From Flavobacterium luminosum (GTDB lineage Bacteria > Bacteroidota > Bacteroidia > Flavobacteriales > Flavobacteriaceae), in NCBI RefSeq assembly GCF_023635005.1, contig NZ_JAMLJM010000002.1:310001-374000 (forward strand): a stretch of DNA of 64,000 nt, in the 5' to 3' direction. The notes beneath the pieces were generated by a model. The model saw only the letters and a program-made list of their open reading frames with translations, was not told the origin of the DNA and did not search any database. Each line of letters starts with the position of its first letter. Positions within the stretch are counted from its first letter, which is position 1. The position numbers and the translations under genes are program-made. Of the stretch, positions 15,764-24,109 are shown one piece after another.

Positions 15764-16408
15764 ATGGAAGATTTGAGCAATTATAGAAAATCGTACGAGA
15801 AAAGTGAATTATTGGAAGCCAATATTCCAGAGGATCCAATCAATTTATTCAATGTATGGTTTCATGAAGTAGAGGAGTTTGGTGGTGTAGAAGAGGTGAA
15901 TGCGATGACGGTTTCAACGATTGGATTGGACGGTTTTCCAAAATCTCGTGTGGTTTTGCTCAAACAATACACTTACGAAGGCTTTATATTTTATACCAAT
16001 TATAATTCGGAAAAAGGAAAAGCTATTGAAGCAAATCCTAATATATGTCTGTCTTTTTTTTGGCATTCATTAGAGCGTCAGGTAATTATAAAAGGAAGAG
16101 CACAAAAGGTAGCCGAAAATATTTCAGATGGTTATTTCGAATCACGCCCGGAAGGAAGTAAACTGGGAGCAATTGTTTCTAATCAAAGTGAAGTCATTCC
16201 GTCTAGACTGTTTTTAGACGAAAAATTAAAACAATTAGAAATCGAATACCAAGGAAAAAAAATTTTAAGACCCAAACATTGGGGAGGGTATTTGGTTGTA
16301 CCTCAGGAAATTGAATTTTGGCAAGGACGCCCTAATCGATTACATGATAGAATTCGGTATCAATTATTAGAAGACTTTTCATGGAAAATTGAGAGATTGT
16401 CTTCTTAA
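15764..16408 (+). CDS. pdxH: Pyridoxamine 5'-phosphate oxidase
   Basis: A 214-residue FMN flavoprotein that oxidises pyridoxine or pyridoxamine 5'-phosphate to PLP, using oxygen. Characteristic segments are KSRVVLLKQYTYEGFIFYTN (FMN and phosphate contacts), FFWHSLERQVIIKG, ESRPEGSKLGAIVSNQS, and the C-terminal signature EFWQGRPNRLHDR containing the substrate-binding Arg and His. The length is normal. It is the last gene of the proline dehydrogenase-rnz-pdxH run. A structured intergenic region with its own promoter candidate follows. Several PLP enzymes in the window (speA, cysteine desulfurase) depend on its product. Confidence 0.96.
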   Translation: MEDLSNYRKSYEKSELLEANIPEDPINLFNVWFHEVEEFGGVEEVNAMTVSTIGLDGFPKSRVVLLKQYTYEGFIFYTNYNSEKGKAIEANPNICLSFFWHSLERQVIIKGRAQKVAENISDGYFESRPEGSKLGAIVSNQSEVIPSRLFLDEKLKQLEIEYQGKKILRPKHWGGYLVVPQEIEFWQGRPNRLHDRIRYQLLEDFSWKIERLSS

Positions 16409-16462
16409 AACGTAAGTATTATCTTTAATTTATATAGAAAAAACGCATTTCATCGATTTTTT

Positions 16463-16494
16463 TTGGTACTTCATCGATAATTGATGTATATTTG
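16463..16494 (+). promoter_or_regulatory. Near-ideal Bacteroidota promoter without a following ORF
   Basis: TTG at 16463-16465, a 21-bp spacer, and TATATTTG at 16487-16494 match the flavobacterial -33/-7 consensus (TTG-N17-23-TAnnTTTG). No plus-strand gene follows; the next annotated gene is on the other strand. It therefore probably drives a non-coding transcript (see 16498-16678). Confidence 0.6.
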
Positions 16495-16497
16495 AAC

Positions 16498-16678
16498 TAT
16501 CAAAATGATTCAAAAACAAGTTTGATACCCAAATTTCCAAAAACATTCTAGGGATAGGATGTTTTTAAAAGAAATTACACACAATTTAATTATTGTGTTT
16601 TAAAATAGTTAGTTTTTTAGTTTGTTTATTTGATTGTTAAAGTGCCAAAGGTTCCCCAAACTATGGCACTTTATCTTT
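16498..16678 (+). ncRNA. Candidate structured small RNA between pdxH and the DEAD-box helicase gene
   Basis: Starting just after a near-consensus promoter, this 180-nt interval holds four successive inverted repeats: TATCAAA/TTTGATA (16498-16527), AAAAACATTC/GGATGTTTTT with one G-U pair (16539-16566), ACACAAT/ATTGTGT (16579-16598), and a terminal 9-bp stem AAAGTGCCA/TGGCACTTT (16639-16672) followed by ATCTTTTT. There is no ORF of note. A promoter, several hairpins and a terminator in this order are what a stand-alone sRNA gene looks like. Regulatory RNAs of the 6S-Flavo type exist in this phylum, but I cannot confirm membership by eye. The terminal hairpin could alternatively serve only as a terminator for the converging genes. 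Confidence 0.45.
16639..16678. terminator. Terminator between pdxH/sRNA and the DEAD-box helicase gene
   Basis: A perfect 9-bp stem (AAAGTGCCA/TGGCACTTT) with a 16-nt loop is followed on the plus strand by ATCTTTTT. It ends about 10 bp before the stop codon of the convergent helicase gene. Confidence 0.7.
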
Positions 16679-16688
16679 TTAGTACCTT

Positions 16689-17960
16689 TTAGTACCAACG
16701 CTTCTTGTTCTTTTTAGCGTTTTCAGATTTTCTAGAATTTTTTGCCTTTGATTTTCCGCTACGGTTATTAGAATTCGCCTGAGGCTTTGCAGCTTTGTCT
16801 TCTGTAGTTTTTTTAACCGTTCCTTTCCAAGGAAAAGGATGGTCTTCCATAGTTTTTACTTTGGCTTTGGTTAGTTTCAGAATGTCTTTCCAATATACTT
16901 CTTCGTCTTTTGAACAAAAAGAAATAGAAAGGCCACTATTTCCGGCTCTTCCGGTTCTTCCTATACGATGAACATAGGTTTCTGGAATATTGGGTAAATC
17001 AAAATTAATGACATAAGGAAGAAGTTCGATATCAATACCACGAGCTGCCACATCAGTAGCAACTAAGATATCGATTTCTTTATCTTTAAAGGCGTTTAAG
17101 ACCCTTTGTCTAGCATTTTGTGATTTATCACCATGAATAGCTTCTGCTTTGAAGTTATTCTTTTGTAACGATTTTACAATGTTATCTGCTCCATGTTTGG
17201 TACGGGCAAAAATAAGTACATTTTTAAGGTCTTCTGTTTGTAATAAATGCAATAATAATTGCTTTTTTTCGGGTTTATCTACAAAATAAATTTGTTGTCG
17301 AACCATTTCTGTCGTAGATGAAACAGGAGTAACCTGAACTGTGGCAGGATTATGTAAAAATTGATCGGCTAATTCTCTAATGGCTAGAGGCATAGTAGCA
17401 GAAAATAGCAAGGTTTGTCTATTACTTGGCGTAAGTTTTATAATTTTTTTTACATCATTGATGAAACCCATGTCAAACATTTGGTCCGCTTCATCTAAAA
17501 CTAAATGGTGTAAATGATCTAAATCTATAAATCCTTGCTTGTGTAAATCCAATAATCGACCAGGGGTTCCTATTAATATATCGACTCCTTTTTTAAGTTG
17601 ATCCACCTGAGCGTTTTGAGAAACACCTCCGAAAATGGTTAATTGAGTTGTATTTAAATATTTTCCATAGGTTTCAAAAGCTTCACCAATCTGAATTGCC
17701 AGTTCGCGAGTAGGAGTAACCACAAGAGTTCTAATTTTTTTTCCTTTCGATGATTTACTCACTAAAGGATGCAATTGACTGAGGATAGGAATGGCAAAAG
17801 CAGCAGTTTTACCGGTTCCGGTTTGAGCGCAACCTACTAAATCGTTGCCTTCCATGATAATTGGAATCGCTTTTTCTTGAATAGGAGTTGGAGTTGTGTA
17901 ACCTTCTTCGGTAACGGCCAATAAAACGCTTTTGGAAATAGATAAATCTTGAAACTGCAT
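16689..17960 (-). CDS. DEAD-box RNA helicase (RhlE-like)
   Basis: A 423-residue ATP-dependent RNA helicase. The motifs occur in order: Q motif (PTPIQEKAIPIIMEGNDLV), Walker A AQTGTGKTAAFA, PTRELAIQ, Walker B VLDEADQMFDMGF, SAT, and in domain 2 HGDKSQNARQ, VATDVAARGIDI and HRIGRTGRAG. The C-terminal 50 residues are Lys/Ser/Asn-rich and probably bind RNA non-specifically, as in RhlE/SrmB types. It acts in ribosome assembly or RNA turnover; the exact paralogue is not resolvable. The arginase-family gene lies 29 bp upstream on the same strand, but a -7 element in that gap (17975-17982) suggests it can be transcribed alone. Confidence 0.94.
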   Translation of the reverse strand: MQFQDLSISKSVLLAVTEEGYTTPTPIQEKAIPIIMEGNDLVGCAQTGTGKTAAFAIPILSQLHPLVSKSSKGKKIRTLVVTPTRELAIQIGEAFETYGKYLNTTQLTIFGGVSQNAQVDQLKKGVDILIGTPGRLLDLHKQGFIDLDHLHHLVLDEADQMFDMGFINDVKKIIKLTPSNRQTLLFSATMPLAIRELADQFLHNPATVQVTPVSSTTEMVRQQIYFVDKPEKKQLLLHLLQTEDLKNVLIFARTKHGADNIVKSLQKNNFKAEAIHGDKSQNARQRVLNAFKDKEIDILVATDVAARGIDIELLPYVINFDLPNIPETYVHRIGRTGRAGNSGLSISFCSKDEEVYWKDILKLTKAKVKTMEDHPFPWKGTVKKTTEDKAAKPQANSNNRSGKSKAKNSRKSENAKKNKKRWY

Positions 17961-17974
17961 ATAAAAATTTTATG

Positions 17975-17982
17975 CAAAGATA
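17975..17982 (-). promoter_or_regulatory. -7 element for the DEAD-box helicase gene
   Basis: TATCTTTG on the minus strand matches TAnnTTTG and lies 15 bp before the helicase ATG. No TTG box at standard distance is visible. Confidence 0.45.
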
Positions 17983-17989
17983 GTCTAAA

Positions 17990-19024
17990 TTAGTTTGTCG
18001 AATACGCTTTAATGAAATCGGTTACCAGATAGCCGATGAGTTTACCTATTAAATGATTGTTTTTGTCTTCTCCCAATGAAGGTGCACCTTCGCAAATATG
18101 AAGATACGCCGCATTTTTGTGATTGCCAAAGTAATGAATAAATTGTCTTAATTCTTCAACGGAAAATCCACTAAGCGTCATTGCACTGGAAGCAATACCA
18201 GGAATAGCATCCAAATCGATTTCTATTCCGAATGCCTCTTGTTTGATGAATTCTAAGGCTTGGAATAGTTCTTGTGAAAAACTTTTTTGAGAGCGTATTT
18301 TAATTTCGTCGTAAGTATTGTATTTGACTCTGTCTTTTAATGATTTTAAATTATCTAAAACATTTTTGGAAGAATAACTTTCATGTAATCCGAAAATGAA
18401 ATAATTTTTCAAAAAACCTTCATCATACGCATACGAAAAGCCGTTTCCGCTATGTCTTCCTTCTAAAATTCTAAAATCAGAGTGAGGATCAAAATTAATA
18501 GCATTTATGGGTTTTCCTTTAGCAAGGGCAGTTCCCTTAATGTTTCCATAAGCATTATTGTGTCCACCACCAATGATTATGGGGGTTTTACCAGCTTTTA
18601 CAATATGAAAAATGATATGTGATACTTCTTTGTCTATTTGCTCAACTATTTTAAAAAGCTTTTTTCGATCTTCGGGATTATTTTCATCAAGTAGTGCAGC
18701 AGCTTCTATTTCTTGTGAAGTATCAACCTGTCCTAAGACTAAAATAGAATTTCCTTTGCAAAATTTATTGTGTTGAATGTTAGCAATGCTCGCAATGGCA
18801 CTTTTCCAAGCCGATTCGGCACCAGCTCTTCCTAAATTAGCTCTAACTCCCACATCTTCAGGGATTCCAAGGATAACGAATTGGGCTTCACAATTTTTTA
18901 TAAACTCAAAGACGTTTTCATCTTTGGGGACAATTAGCATCTTTTCTCCAAATTTTATTTCTCCGTTTCTAAAGTTTGTAATTTTTGCTAAATCAGATTG
19001 TTTAAATCGAATTAAATTGTCCAT
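17990..19024 (-). CDS. Arginase-family hydrolase (formimidoylglutamase/agmatinase-like)
   Basis: A 344-residue binuclear manganese hydrolase of the ureohydrolase family. Metal-binding motifs are GGGHNNAYG (H), NFDPHSDFR (D-x-H-x-D type) and GIEIDLDAIPG (D-x-D), all intact though DPHSD differs from the usual DAHxD. Members cleave guanidino or formimino groups: arginase, agmatinase, formimidoylglutamase. Flavobacterial homologues are usually called formimidoylglutamase. With speA 6 kb away, agmatinase activity would be attractive, but nothing in the sequence decides this. A -7 element lies at 19045-19052, just upstream, and the helicase gene follows closely. Confidence 0.85.
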   Translation of the reverse strand: MDNLIRFKQSDLAKITNFRNGEIKFGEKMLIVPKDENVFEFIKNCEAQFVILGIPEDVGVRANLGRAGAESAWKSAIASIANIQHNKFCKGNSILVLGQVDTSQEIEAAALLDENNPEDRKKLFKIVEQIDKEVSHIIFHIVKAGKTPIIIGGGHNNAYGNIKGTALAKGKPINAINFDPHSDFRILEGRHSGNGFSYAYDEGFLKNYFIFGLHESYSSKNVLDNLKSLKDRVKYNTYDEIKIRSQKSFSQELFQALEFIKQEAFGIEIDLDAIPGIASSAMTLSGFSVEELRQFIHYFGNHKNAAYLHICEGAPSLGEDKNNHLIGKLIGYLVTDFIKAYSTN

Positions 19025-19044
19025 TGATGTAATTTCTGTTGATT

Positions 19045-19052
19045 CAAAAATA
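19045..19052 (-). promoter_or_regulatory. -7 element for the arginase-family gene
   Basis: TATTTTTG on the minus strand matches TAnnTTTG, 21 bp upstream of the ATG at 19024. Confidence 0.4.
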
Positions 19053-19147
19053 CTATTTTTATGGAAACTTACGTTATAATTTGCAAACTGAAATAAAAAA
19101 TATAAATTAGCGATTCAAATTAATTATAAATTACCTTAATTCTAGTT

Positions 19148-20044
19148 ATGGAACAACCAGTTAGTAAAGAAAAACAAAGTAACAGTAATTCAAGTTTAAA
19201 AGCAATTATAGCAGTTTTAGCATTGTTATTGATTGGTAGCCTTGGATATATGTATAAGTTAAGTACCGATAATAAAGAAACAATAAATGTTTTAGAGACC
19301 GAAAAATCTGCTGTAATGAAAGATTTGGAAGCTTCTAAAGCCTCTTTGGACGAAGCTATTGCTAATAATACAAGCATGTCTGAGGAGTTAATTGCTGAAC
19401 GTGATAAAGTTCAGAAATTAATGGAAGAAGTTGAGAAATCTAAAGGAGATGCTCAGAGTTTAGCCAAATACAAAGCAGAGGCTGCAAAACTTAGAGAAAA
19501 AGTAGCTGCATTAATGAAAGATGTAGAAGTTCTTAAACAAGAGAATTCTAAGTTGACTACCAAAATTGACAGTACTAATGTTGTATTAGCAGATTCTAGA
19601 AGAGCTAATGATACTTTGGTTTCTAAAAATGATTACTTGGCTAAAACTGTAGAAAAAGGATCTAAATTATCAGTATTGAATTTACAAACTACTGCGGTTA
19701 AGCAAAAAAGTTCTGGAAAACAAGTAGAAACGGATAAAGCTAGTAGAGCAGATGTTTTGAAAGTTAGTTTTATGATTGCTGAAAATCAAATTGCTAAATC
19801 GGGAGATAAAACGTATTATGTTCAAATCATTGATAGTAAAAACAATGTTTTAGGAGATAAAAAGACAGAGACTTTTGGCGATAAGACTTTAACATATAGT
19901 TTTATTTCAACGGTTAAGTATGAAAATAAAACGGTAAAAGTTGAAAAAGATCTTCCAGTGAGTAATATTACAGAAGGTACTTATTTTGTTTACATTTTTG
20001 ATAAGGCAGAATTAGTTTCGAAATCAAGTTTTATTTTGAAATAA
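19148..20044 (+). CDS. Membrane-anchored coiled-coil protein
   Basis: A 298-residue protein. A short cytoplasmic N-terminal segment is followed by one membrane helix at about residues 17-35 (LKAIIAVLALLLIGSLGYMY). Residues about 40-155 form a long coiled coil rich in Lys, Glu, Ala and Leu, and residues about 175-298 a beta-rich C-terminal domain (VLKVSFMIAENQIAKSGDKT, then YVQIIDSKNNVLG) that would lie in the periplasm. It is conserved in flavobacteria from memory, with no assigned function. The architecture suggests a spacer or envelope-tethered adaptor. It is monocistronic: a strong terminator follows at 20078. Confidence 0.85.
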   Translation: MEQPVSKEKQSNSNSSLKAIIAVLALLLIGSLGYMYKLSTDNKETINVLETEKSAVMKDLEASKASLDEAIANNTSMSEELIAERDKVQKLMEEVEKSKGDAQSLAKYKAEAAKLREKVAALMKDVEVLKQENSKLTTKIDSTNVVLADSRRANDTLVSKNDYLAKTVEKGSKLSVLNLQTTAVKQKSSGKQVETDKASRADVLKVSFMIAENQIAKSGDKTYYVQIIDSKNNVLGDKKTETFGDKTLTYSFISTVKYENKTVKVEKDLPVSNITEGTYFVYIFDKAELVSKSSFILK

Positions 20045-20077
20045 AAGATATCTATAAAGACAGATTTTCTAAAATTT

Positions 20078-20115
20078 AAAAACCACCTAACCAATTTTGG
20101 TTAGGTGGTTTTTTG
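20078..20115 (+). terminator. Strong terminator after the coiled-coil protein gene
   Basis: A 13-bp stem (AAACCACCTAACC / GGTTAGGTGGTTT) with a 6-nt loop is followed by six T. Confidence 0.9.
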
Positions 20116-20265
20116 CGACTACTTAAAATTAATGAAGAGTGTTTATTTAAACGATAATTTTGTGCTTTATATCGAATTTATTTAAGAGTAAGACTACAAA
20201 GCTATACATTCGTTAGAAGTTTGCTTGGTTTTAATAATATAAAACATAAATATTATTATGGGTTT
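20116..20265. other. Intergenic stretch with one isolated -7 element
   Basis: The gene-free region 20045-20353 is 309 bp long. Apart from the two terminators at 20078 and 20266 it contains TAATTTTG at 20155-20162 on the plus strand, which matches TAnnTTTG but has no TTG box at the right distance. A short transcript ending at 20299 is conceivable but weakly supported. Nothing else is recognisable. Confidence 0.4.
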
Positions 20266-20299
20266 AAAAAACGGTCTCAAAAGAGACCGTTTTTTTTTT
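20266..20299. terminator. Bidirectional terminator after the membrane protein gene
   Basis: A perfect stem ACGGTCTC / GAGACCGT, extended by A/T pairs on both sides, has a 4-nt loop and nine or more T on the plus strand and six on the minus strand. It lies about 55 bp past the stop of the leftward membrane protein gene. Confidence 0.85.
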
Positions 20300-20353
20300 A
20301 TTAAATAAGTTCTAGTGATAATAGCAATAACTTTATTGTGTAATAATAAATTA

Positions 20354-21091
20354 TTAGGATAGGTTTTTATAGACTGTATACTGTACAGCATAGATGATCG
20401 GTAAAGTGAAAATAATCCCTACGCAAAAAGCAATTAATCCTACAAAAGCAAAAATATAACCCAATAGTAATAAAATTAATACCGTAAAAAAGTTCTTAGA
20501 AACTAATTGAGTACTTTTTGAAATAGCTTGTATAGCATTAAGCCTTTCAAATAATATAAGTGGTAGCATGATAAAGGTTAAAACACTTATAGGGAAAGTG
20601 ATACAAATGGCTAAAATATTACCAAAAAGAGGCATGCTGCTCGTTAAATAATTGTTGATTGCGGTAGTGATAAGGGTAATTAGCGAAGTGGCTAATACAA
20701 TATGAATGAATCTATCGGAGTTCACATAAAACCAAATAGAAGAAAACTTTACTTCTTCATTGTGATCCACTTCATGACACATTTTTTGTATTCCGGCAAT
20801 AAAGGGACTAATAAGTGCTGTGATGATAGTAATAACGCCAATGTAAATTAAATTGTCTTGAAATGATAAGGTTTCAGGTTTAAAGTTTTTCATTTTTTCT
20901 GAAAAACTTTCAATATCCACAAAGAAACCAATACCGGAAATAGATGCAATAGAAAGAATAGCCATGATTAACAATAATCCTAGGCCACCGGGTAATGCAA
21001 TTTTTTTATATATTTCAAAAGATTGGTTAATAGCTTCTCCTAAATCAAACGCTTTTTTTTGTTCTTTCTCAAATGATTCAAATTCTGACAT
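20354..21091 (-). CDS. Multi-pass membrane protein of unknown function
   Basis: A 245-residue protein with about six hydrophobic segments: near residues 33-58 (GGLGLLLIMAILSIASISGI), 85-105, 130-150, 158-185, 198-235. A soluble N-terminal segment (EKEQKKAFDLGEAINQSFEI) precedes them. Such proteins in flavobacteria are often labelled as beta-carotene 15,15'-monooxygenases, a label the sequence does not support, since no iron-binding histidine cluster is visible. It is the last gene of a leftward run panB-rluA-like-aldehyde dehydrogenase-this gene, with an 18-bp gap to the dehydrogenase, and a terminator follows. Function unknown. Confidence 0.85.
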   Translation of the reverse strand: MSEFESFEKEQKKAFDLGEAINQSFEIYKKIALPGGLGLLLIMAILSIASISGIGFFVDIESFSEKMKNFKPETLSFQDNLIYIGVITIITALISPFIAGIQKMCHEVDHNEEVKFSSIWFYVNSDRFIHIVLATSLITLITTAINNYLTSSMPLFGNILAICITFPISVLTFIMLPLILFERLNAIQAISKSTQLVSKNFFTVLILLLLGYIFAFVGLIAFCVGIIFTLPIIYAVQYTVYKNLS

Positions 21092-21109
21092 TTTTTTTAA
21101 TTTTAATTT

Positions 21110-22438
21110 TTATACCCAGTTTAAAATTCGTTTTATAAGTTTAAGTTTTCCTCCGTACGGAGCATAACGCAAAGGAACATCTAACCAGTTTGCTTTTTTA
21201 ACTACTGCTTTTTGATGCGAAAAACTGTCAAATCCTAAACGGCCATGATAGGCACCTATTCCGGAATGTCCCACACCTCCAAAAGGCAATTTATGATTGG
21301 CAAAATGAATTAAAGTGTCGTTAATACAACCACCGCCAAATGAATAACGCTCGCTAATTTCTTTTATAAATGCTTTGTTCTCCGAAAATAAATATAAAGC
21401 CAGCGGTTTTTCAAAACGGGAAATGATTCTCTCAATATCGGTTTTATTTTCATACGACTTTATCGGAAGTATGGGTCCGAAAATTTCTTCCTGCATTACA
21501 GGACTATCCAAGTCCGGTTCCTCAATTAGCGTTGGGGCAAGATATAATTCTTCTTCCTGATATTGTCCTCCAAAAATAATGTTTTGATTTTCCAGTAAAC
21601 CGATTTGTCGTCTCCAGTTTTTTAAATTGATAATTCGAGCAAAGTCTTTTGAATTTTCAGGATTTTCACCCAAGGCTTTTTGAATTTCTTCTTTAAGTAA
21701 TTCAATAAATTTTTTCTTTACTCTGTAATGAACTAAAATATAATCAGGAGCAATACAGGTTTGTCCAGCGTTGACTAATTTCCCCCAAGCAATTCTCTTG
21801 GCGGCCAAAGGAAGATTTGCTGTTTCATCAACAATACAAGGACTTTTGCCTCCTAATTCCAGAGTAACAGGTGTCATATGTTCAGATGCCGCTTTGGCTA
21901 CAATTTTGCCAACGGGAACACTACCGGTGAAAAATATATAATCCCAACGTTTTTGTAATAAATCTTGAGCAATGGTATGGTCTCCTGTTACGACTAAAGC
22001 TTGTCTCACATCAAAAGTTTCTCGGATGATTTTTGAGATTAATGCTGAAGTATATGGAGTCATTTCAGAAGGCTTTAATGTTACGCTATTTCCTGCCGCT
22101 ATAGCTGCTACAAGAGGAGATAAGGCCAACTGAAAAGGGTAATTCCATGGGGCTATGATTAGTACTTTTCCATAGGGTTCCTTGTAGATATAATCAGAAG
22201 ACGGAAAATTTAAAAGAGAAGGTAAGACCCTTTGAGGTTTTGCCCACTGGTTTAAATTTTTTATCGTATGCTTTAAATCGTTTATTACGTAAGAAGTTTC
22301 GGTGATAACACCTTCAAATCTTGGTTTTTTAAAATCTTTATATAAAGCATCCAAAATTTCTTCTTCGTGAACGATTATATTTTTTAGAAGTTTTCGTAGA
22401 ACTTCTTTTCTTTCCGAAACAGAAGGGAATGTTCTCAT
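21110..22438 (-). CDS. Class 3-type (fatty) aldehyde dehydrogenase
   Basis: A 442-residue NAD(P)-dependent aldehyde dehydrogenase that resembles the class 3 / fatty aldehyde branch (shorter than the 480-500-residue classical forms). Motifs are APWNYPFQLALSPLVAAIAA (Asn of the oxyanion hole), FTGSVPVGKIVAKAA (cofactor-binding), VTLELGGKSPCIV (general base Glu) and NAGQTCIAPDYIL (catalytic Cys). All catalytic residues are present. It oxidises medium or long-chain aldehydes to acids in related proteins; the actual substrate is unknown. It sits between an RluA-type synthase gene (24 bp) and a membrane protein gene (18 bp) on the same strand, probably one transcription unit. Confidence 0.93.
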   Translation of the reverse strand: MRTFPSVSERKEVLRKLLKNIIVHEEEILDALYKDFKKPRFEGVITETSYVINDLKHTIKNLNQWAKPQRVLPSLLNFPSSDYIYKEPYGKVLIIAPWNYPFQLALSPLVAAIAAGNSVTLKPSEMTPYTSALISKIIRETFDVRQALVVTGDHTIAQDLLQKRWDYIFFTGSVPVGKIVAKAASEHMTPVTLELGGKSPCIVDETANLPLAAKRIAWGKLVNAGQTCIAPDYILVHYRVKKKFIELLKEEIQKALGENPENSKDFARIINLKNWRRQIGLLENQNIIFGGQYQEEELYLAPTLIEEPDLDSPVMQEEIFGPILPIKSYENKTDIERIISRFEKPLALYLFSENKAFIKEISERYSFGGGCINDTLIHFANHKLPFGGVGHSGIGAYHGRLGFDSFSHQKAVVKKANWLDVPLRYAPYGGKLKLIKRILNWV

Positions 22439-22462
22439 ATCATTTTTTGCTAAAGGTAAAGA

Positions 22463-23152
22463 TTAAATCGAATTCCAAATTACATCATCAGGAACGGGAG
22501 CCGTAATTTCAAGGGTTTCTTTAGATACGGGATGCACAAACTGGAGTTTTCGAGCGTGAAGATGAATGCCACCATCAGGATTACTACGATCAAAACCATA
22601 TTTTAAATCACCTTTTATTGGACATCCAATTGCTGAAAGTTGAGAACGTATTTGATGATGACGCCCTGTGTGCAATTGAATTTCTAAAACAAAATAATTT
22701 TTTAATTCTTTGATTATTTTATAGTCTAAACTCGCTTTTTTACTGTCTGAAACTTCTTTGCTATAAGCTTTTGAAGTATTATTTTGAGTGTTTCTTTTCA
22801 GAAAATGAATTAATAGGTCTTCGTTTTTTGGAGGTCGGTTTTTAACGACTGCCCAATATGTTTTTTGTGTTTCTCTGTTACTGAACATCTCATTAAGACG
22901 TGTCAATGCCTTACTGGTTCTGGCAAAAACAACTATTCCCGTAGTGGGTCTGTCTAAACGATGAACTACTCCAAGAAAAACTTCACCAGGCTTGTGGTAT
23001 TTTTCTTTGATGTATTCTTTAACGACATCAGATAATGGTTTGTCGCCGGTTTTGTCTCCTTGAACTATATCGCCAACACGTTTATTTACCACAATAATGT
23101 GATTGTCTTCATAGAGTACTTGAAGGTTGTCTTTGTTGGAAAGAATTTTCAT
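22463..23152 (-). CDS. RluA family RNA pseudouridine synthase
   Basis: A 229-residue pseudouridine synthase. The catalytic Asp is in GVVHRLDRPTTGIVVFARTS (about residues 63-82), and the RNA-binding ELQLHTGRHHQIRSQL motif follows near residue 165. The short length and absence of an N-terminal S4 domain fit the TruC/RluA-type subgroup rather than RluD. It modifies uridine in rRNA or tRNA; the position cannot be assigned. It lies 37 bp after panB in the same direction, with an aldehyde dehydrogenase gene 24 bp after it, and is likely part of that operon. Confidence 0.92.
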   Translation of the reverse strand: MKILSNKDNLQVLYEDNHIIVVNKRVGDIVQGDKTGDKPLSDVVKEYIKEKYHKPGEVFLGVVHRLDRPTTGIVVFARTSKALTRLNEMFSNRETQKTYWAVVKNRPPKNEDLLIHFLKRNTQNNTSKAYSKEVSDSKKASLDYKIIKELKNYFVLEIQLHTGRHHQIRSQLSAIGCPIKGDLKYGFDRSNPDGGIHLHARKLQFVHPVSKETLEITAPVPDDVIWNSI

Positions 23153-23189
23153 TTATAAAATTTCAAATTAAAATGGTTTCTAATTTGAA

Positions 23190-24008
23190 TTAATATTGTT
23201 CATTGATGTTTGGGAAATCTTCTGATTTTACATCGGAAACATATTGTCCTATAGATTTAGTCATATCTTCATATAAGTTCATATAACGACGTAAGAATCT
23301 TGGACTGAATTCGTTGTTCATTCCTAACATATCGTGTACCACTAATACTTGACCATCTACACCGCCTCCTGCACCGATTCCTATAACCGGAATGGCAATA
23401 CTTTCGGCTACTTTTCTAGCTAAGGCTGCAGGGATTTTTTCAAGAACTAAGGCAAAGCAACCTATTTTTTCTAATAATTTAGCATCTTCCAAAAGTTTTT
23501 CTGCTTCTGCTTCTTCTTTAGCGCGAACAGTATACGTTCCGAATTTGTAGATAGATTGAGGGGTTAAACCCAAATGTCCCATAACAGGAATTCCAGCTTG
23601 AAGTATTTTACGAATTGATTCTTTGATTTCTTTTCCACCTTCTAATTTTACGGCATGACCACCACTTTCTTTCATTACACGAATAGCAGATCGTAAGGCT
23701 TCTTTAGAATCAGATTGGTAGGAACCAAAAGGTAGATCTACTACAACTAAGGCTCTTTCGGCACCACGAACTACTGAAGAAGCGTGATAAATCATTTGAT
23801 CAAGTGTAATAGGTAAAGTCGTTTCATGTCCAGCCATTACGTTACTTGCCGAATCGCCAACTAAAATCACATCTACACCAGCCGAATCCACTATTTTAGC
23901 CATGGTGTAATCGTAGGCCGTTAGCATAGAGATTTTTTCTCCGTTAGCTTTCATATCAATTAATGACTTGGTAGTGATTCTTTTATAATCTTTTTTAGCT
24001 GTAGACAT
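23190..24008 (-). CDS. panB: 3-methyl-2-oxobutanoate hydroxymethyltransferase
   Basis: A 272-residue TIM-barrel enzyme that transfers a hydroxymethyl group from methylenetetrahydrofolate to 2-oxoisovalerate, giving ketopantoate for pantothenate and CoA synthesis. Family motifs: [35 protein letters not shown] (metal-binding Asp), [20 protein letters not shown] and [18 protein letters not shown]. All are intact and the length is normal. It is the first gene of a leftward run panB-rluA-like-aldehyde dehydrogenase-membrane protein. The divergent spacer 24009-24109 contains no consensus promoter that I can see. Confidence 0.96.
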   Translation of the reverse strand: MSTAKKDYKRITTKSLIDMKANGEKISMLTAYDYTMAKIVDSAGVDVILVGDSASNVMAGHETTLPITLDQMIYHASSVVRGAERALVVVDLPFGSYQSDSKEALRSAIRVMKESGGHAVKLEGGKEIKESIRKILQAGIPVMGHLGLTPQSIYKFGTYTVRAKEEAEAEKLLEDAKLLEKIGCFALVLEKIPAALARKVAESIAIPVIGIGAGGGVDGQVLVVHDMLGMNNEFSPRFLRRYMNLYEDMTKSIGQYVSDVKSEDFPNINEQY

Positions 24009-24109
24009 AATTTTGTGTTTTGTTTGGTTTGTAAAATTACTATAATTTATAAAAAAATTGTAACATATTTACCATTAATACTACTTATTGTCTTAAAAAT
24101 TGATTTTTG

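Noticed and set aside
20155-20299. Second small RNA candidate (TAATTTTG to terminator)
   Set aside because: There is no TTG box at a suitable distance, and the terminator is equally explained by the leftward membrane protein gene. Kept only as a note in the feature list.
20194-20391. 65-codon frame on the minus strand
   Set aside because: It runs through the bidirectional terminator and overlaps the end of the membrane protein gene, with no start context; chance frame.
20354-21091. Carotenoid monooxygenase activity for the membrane protein
   Set aside because: Such a label is often attached to related flavobacterial proteins, but no metal-binding His cluster is visible, so no enzyme is called.
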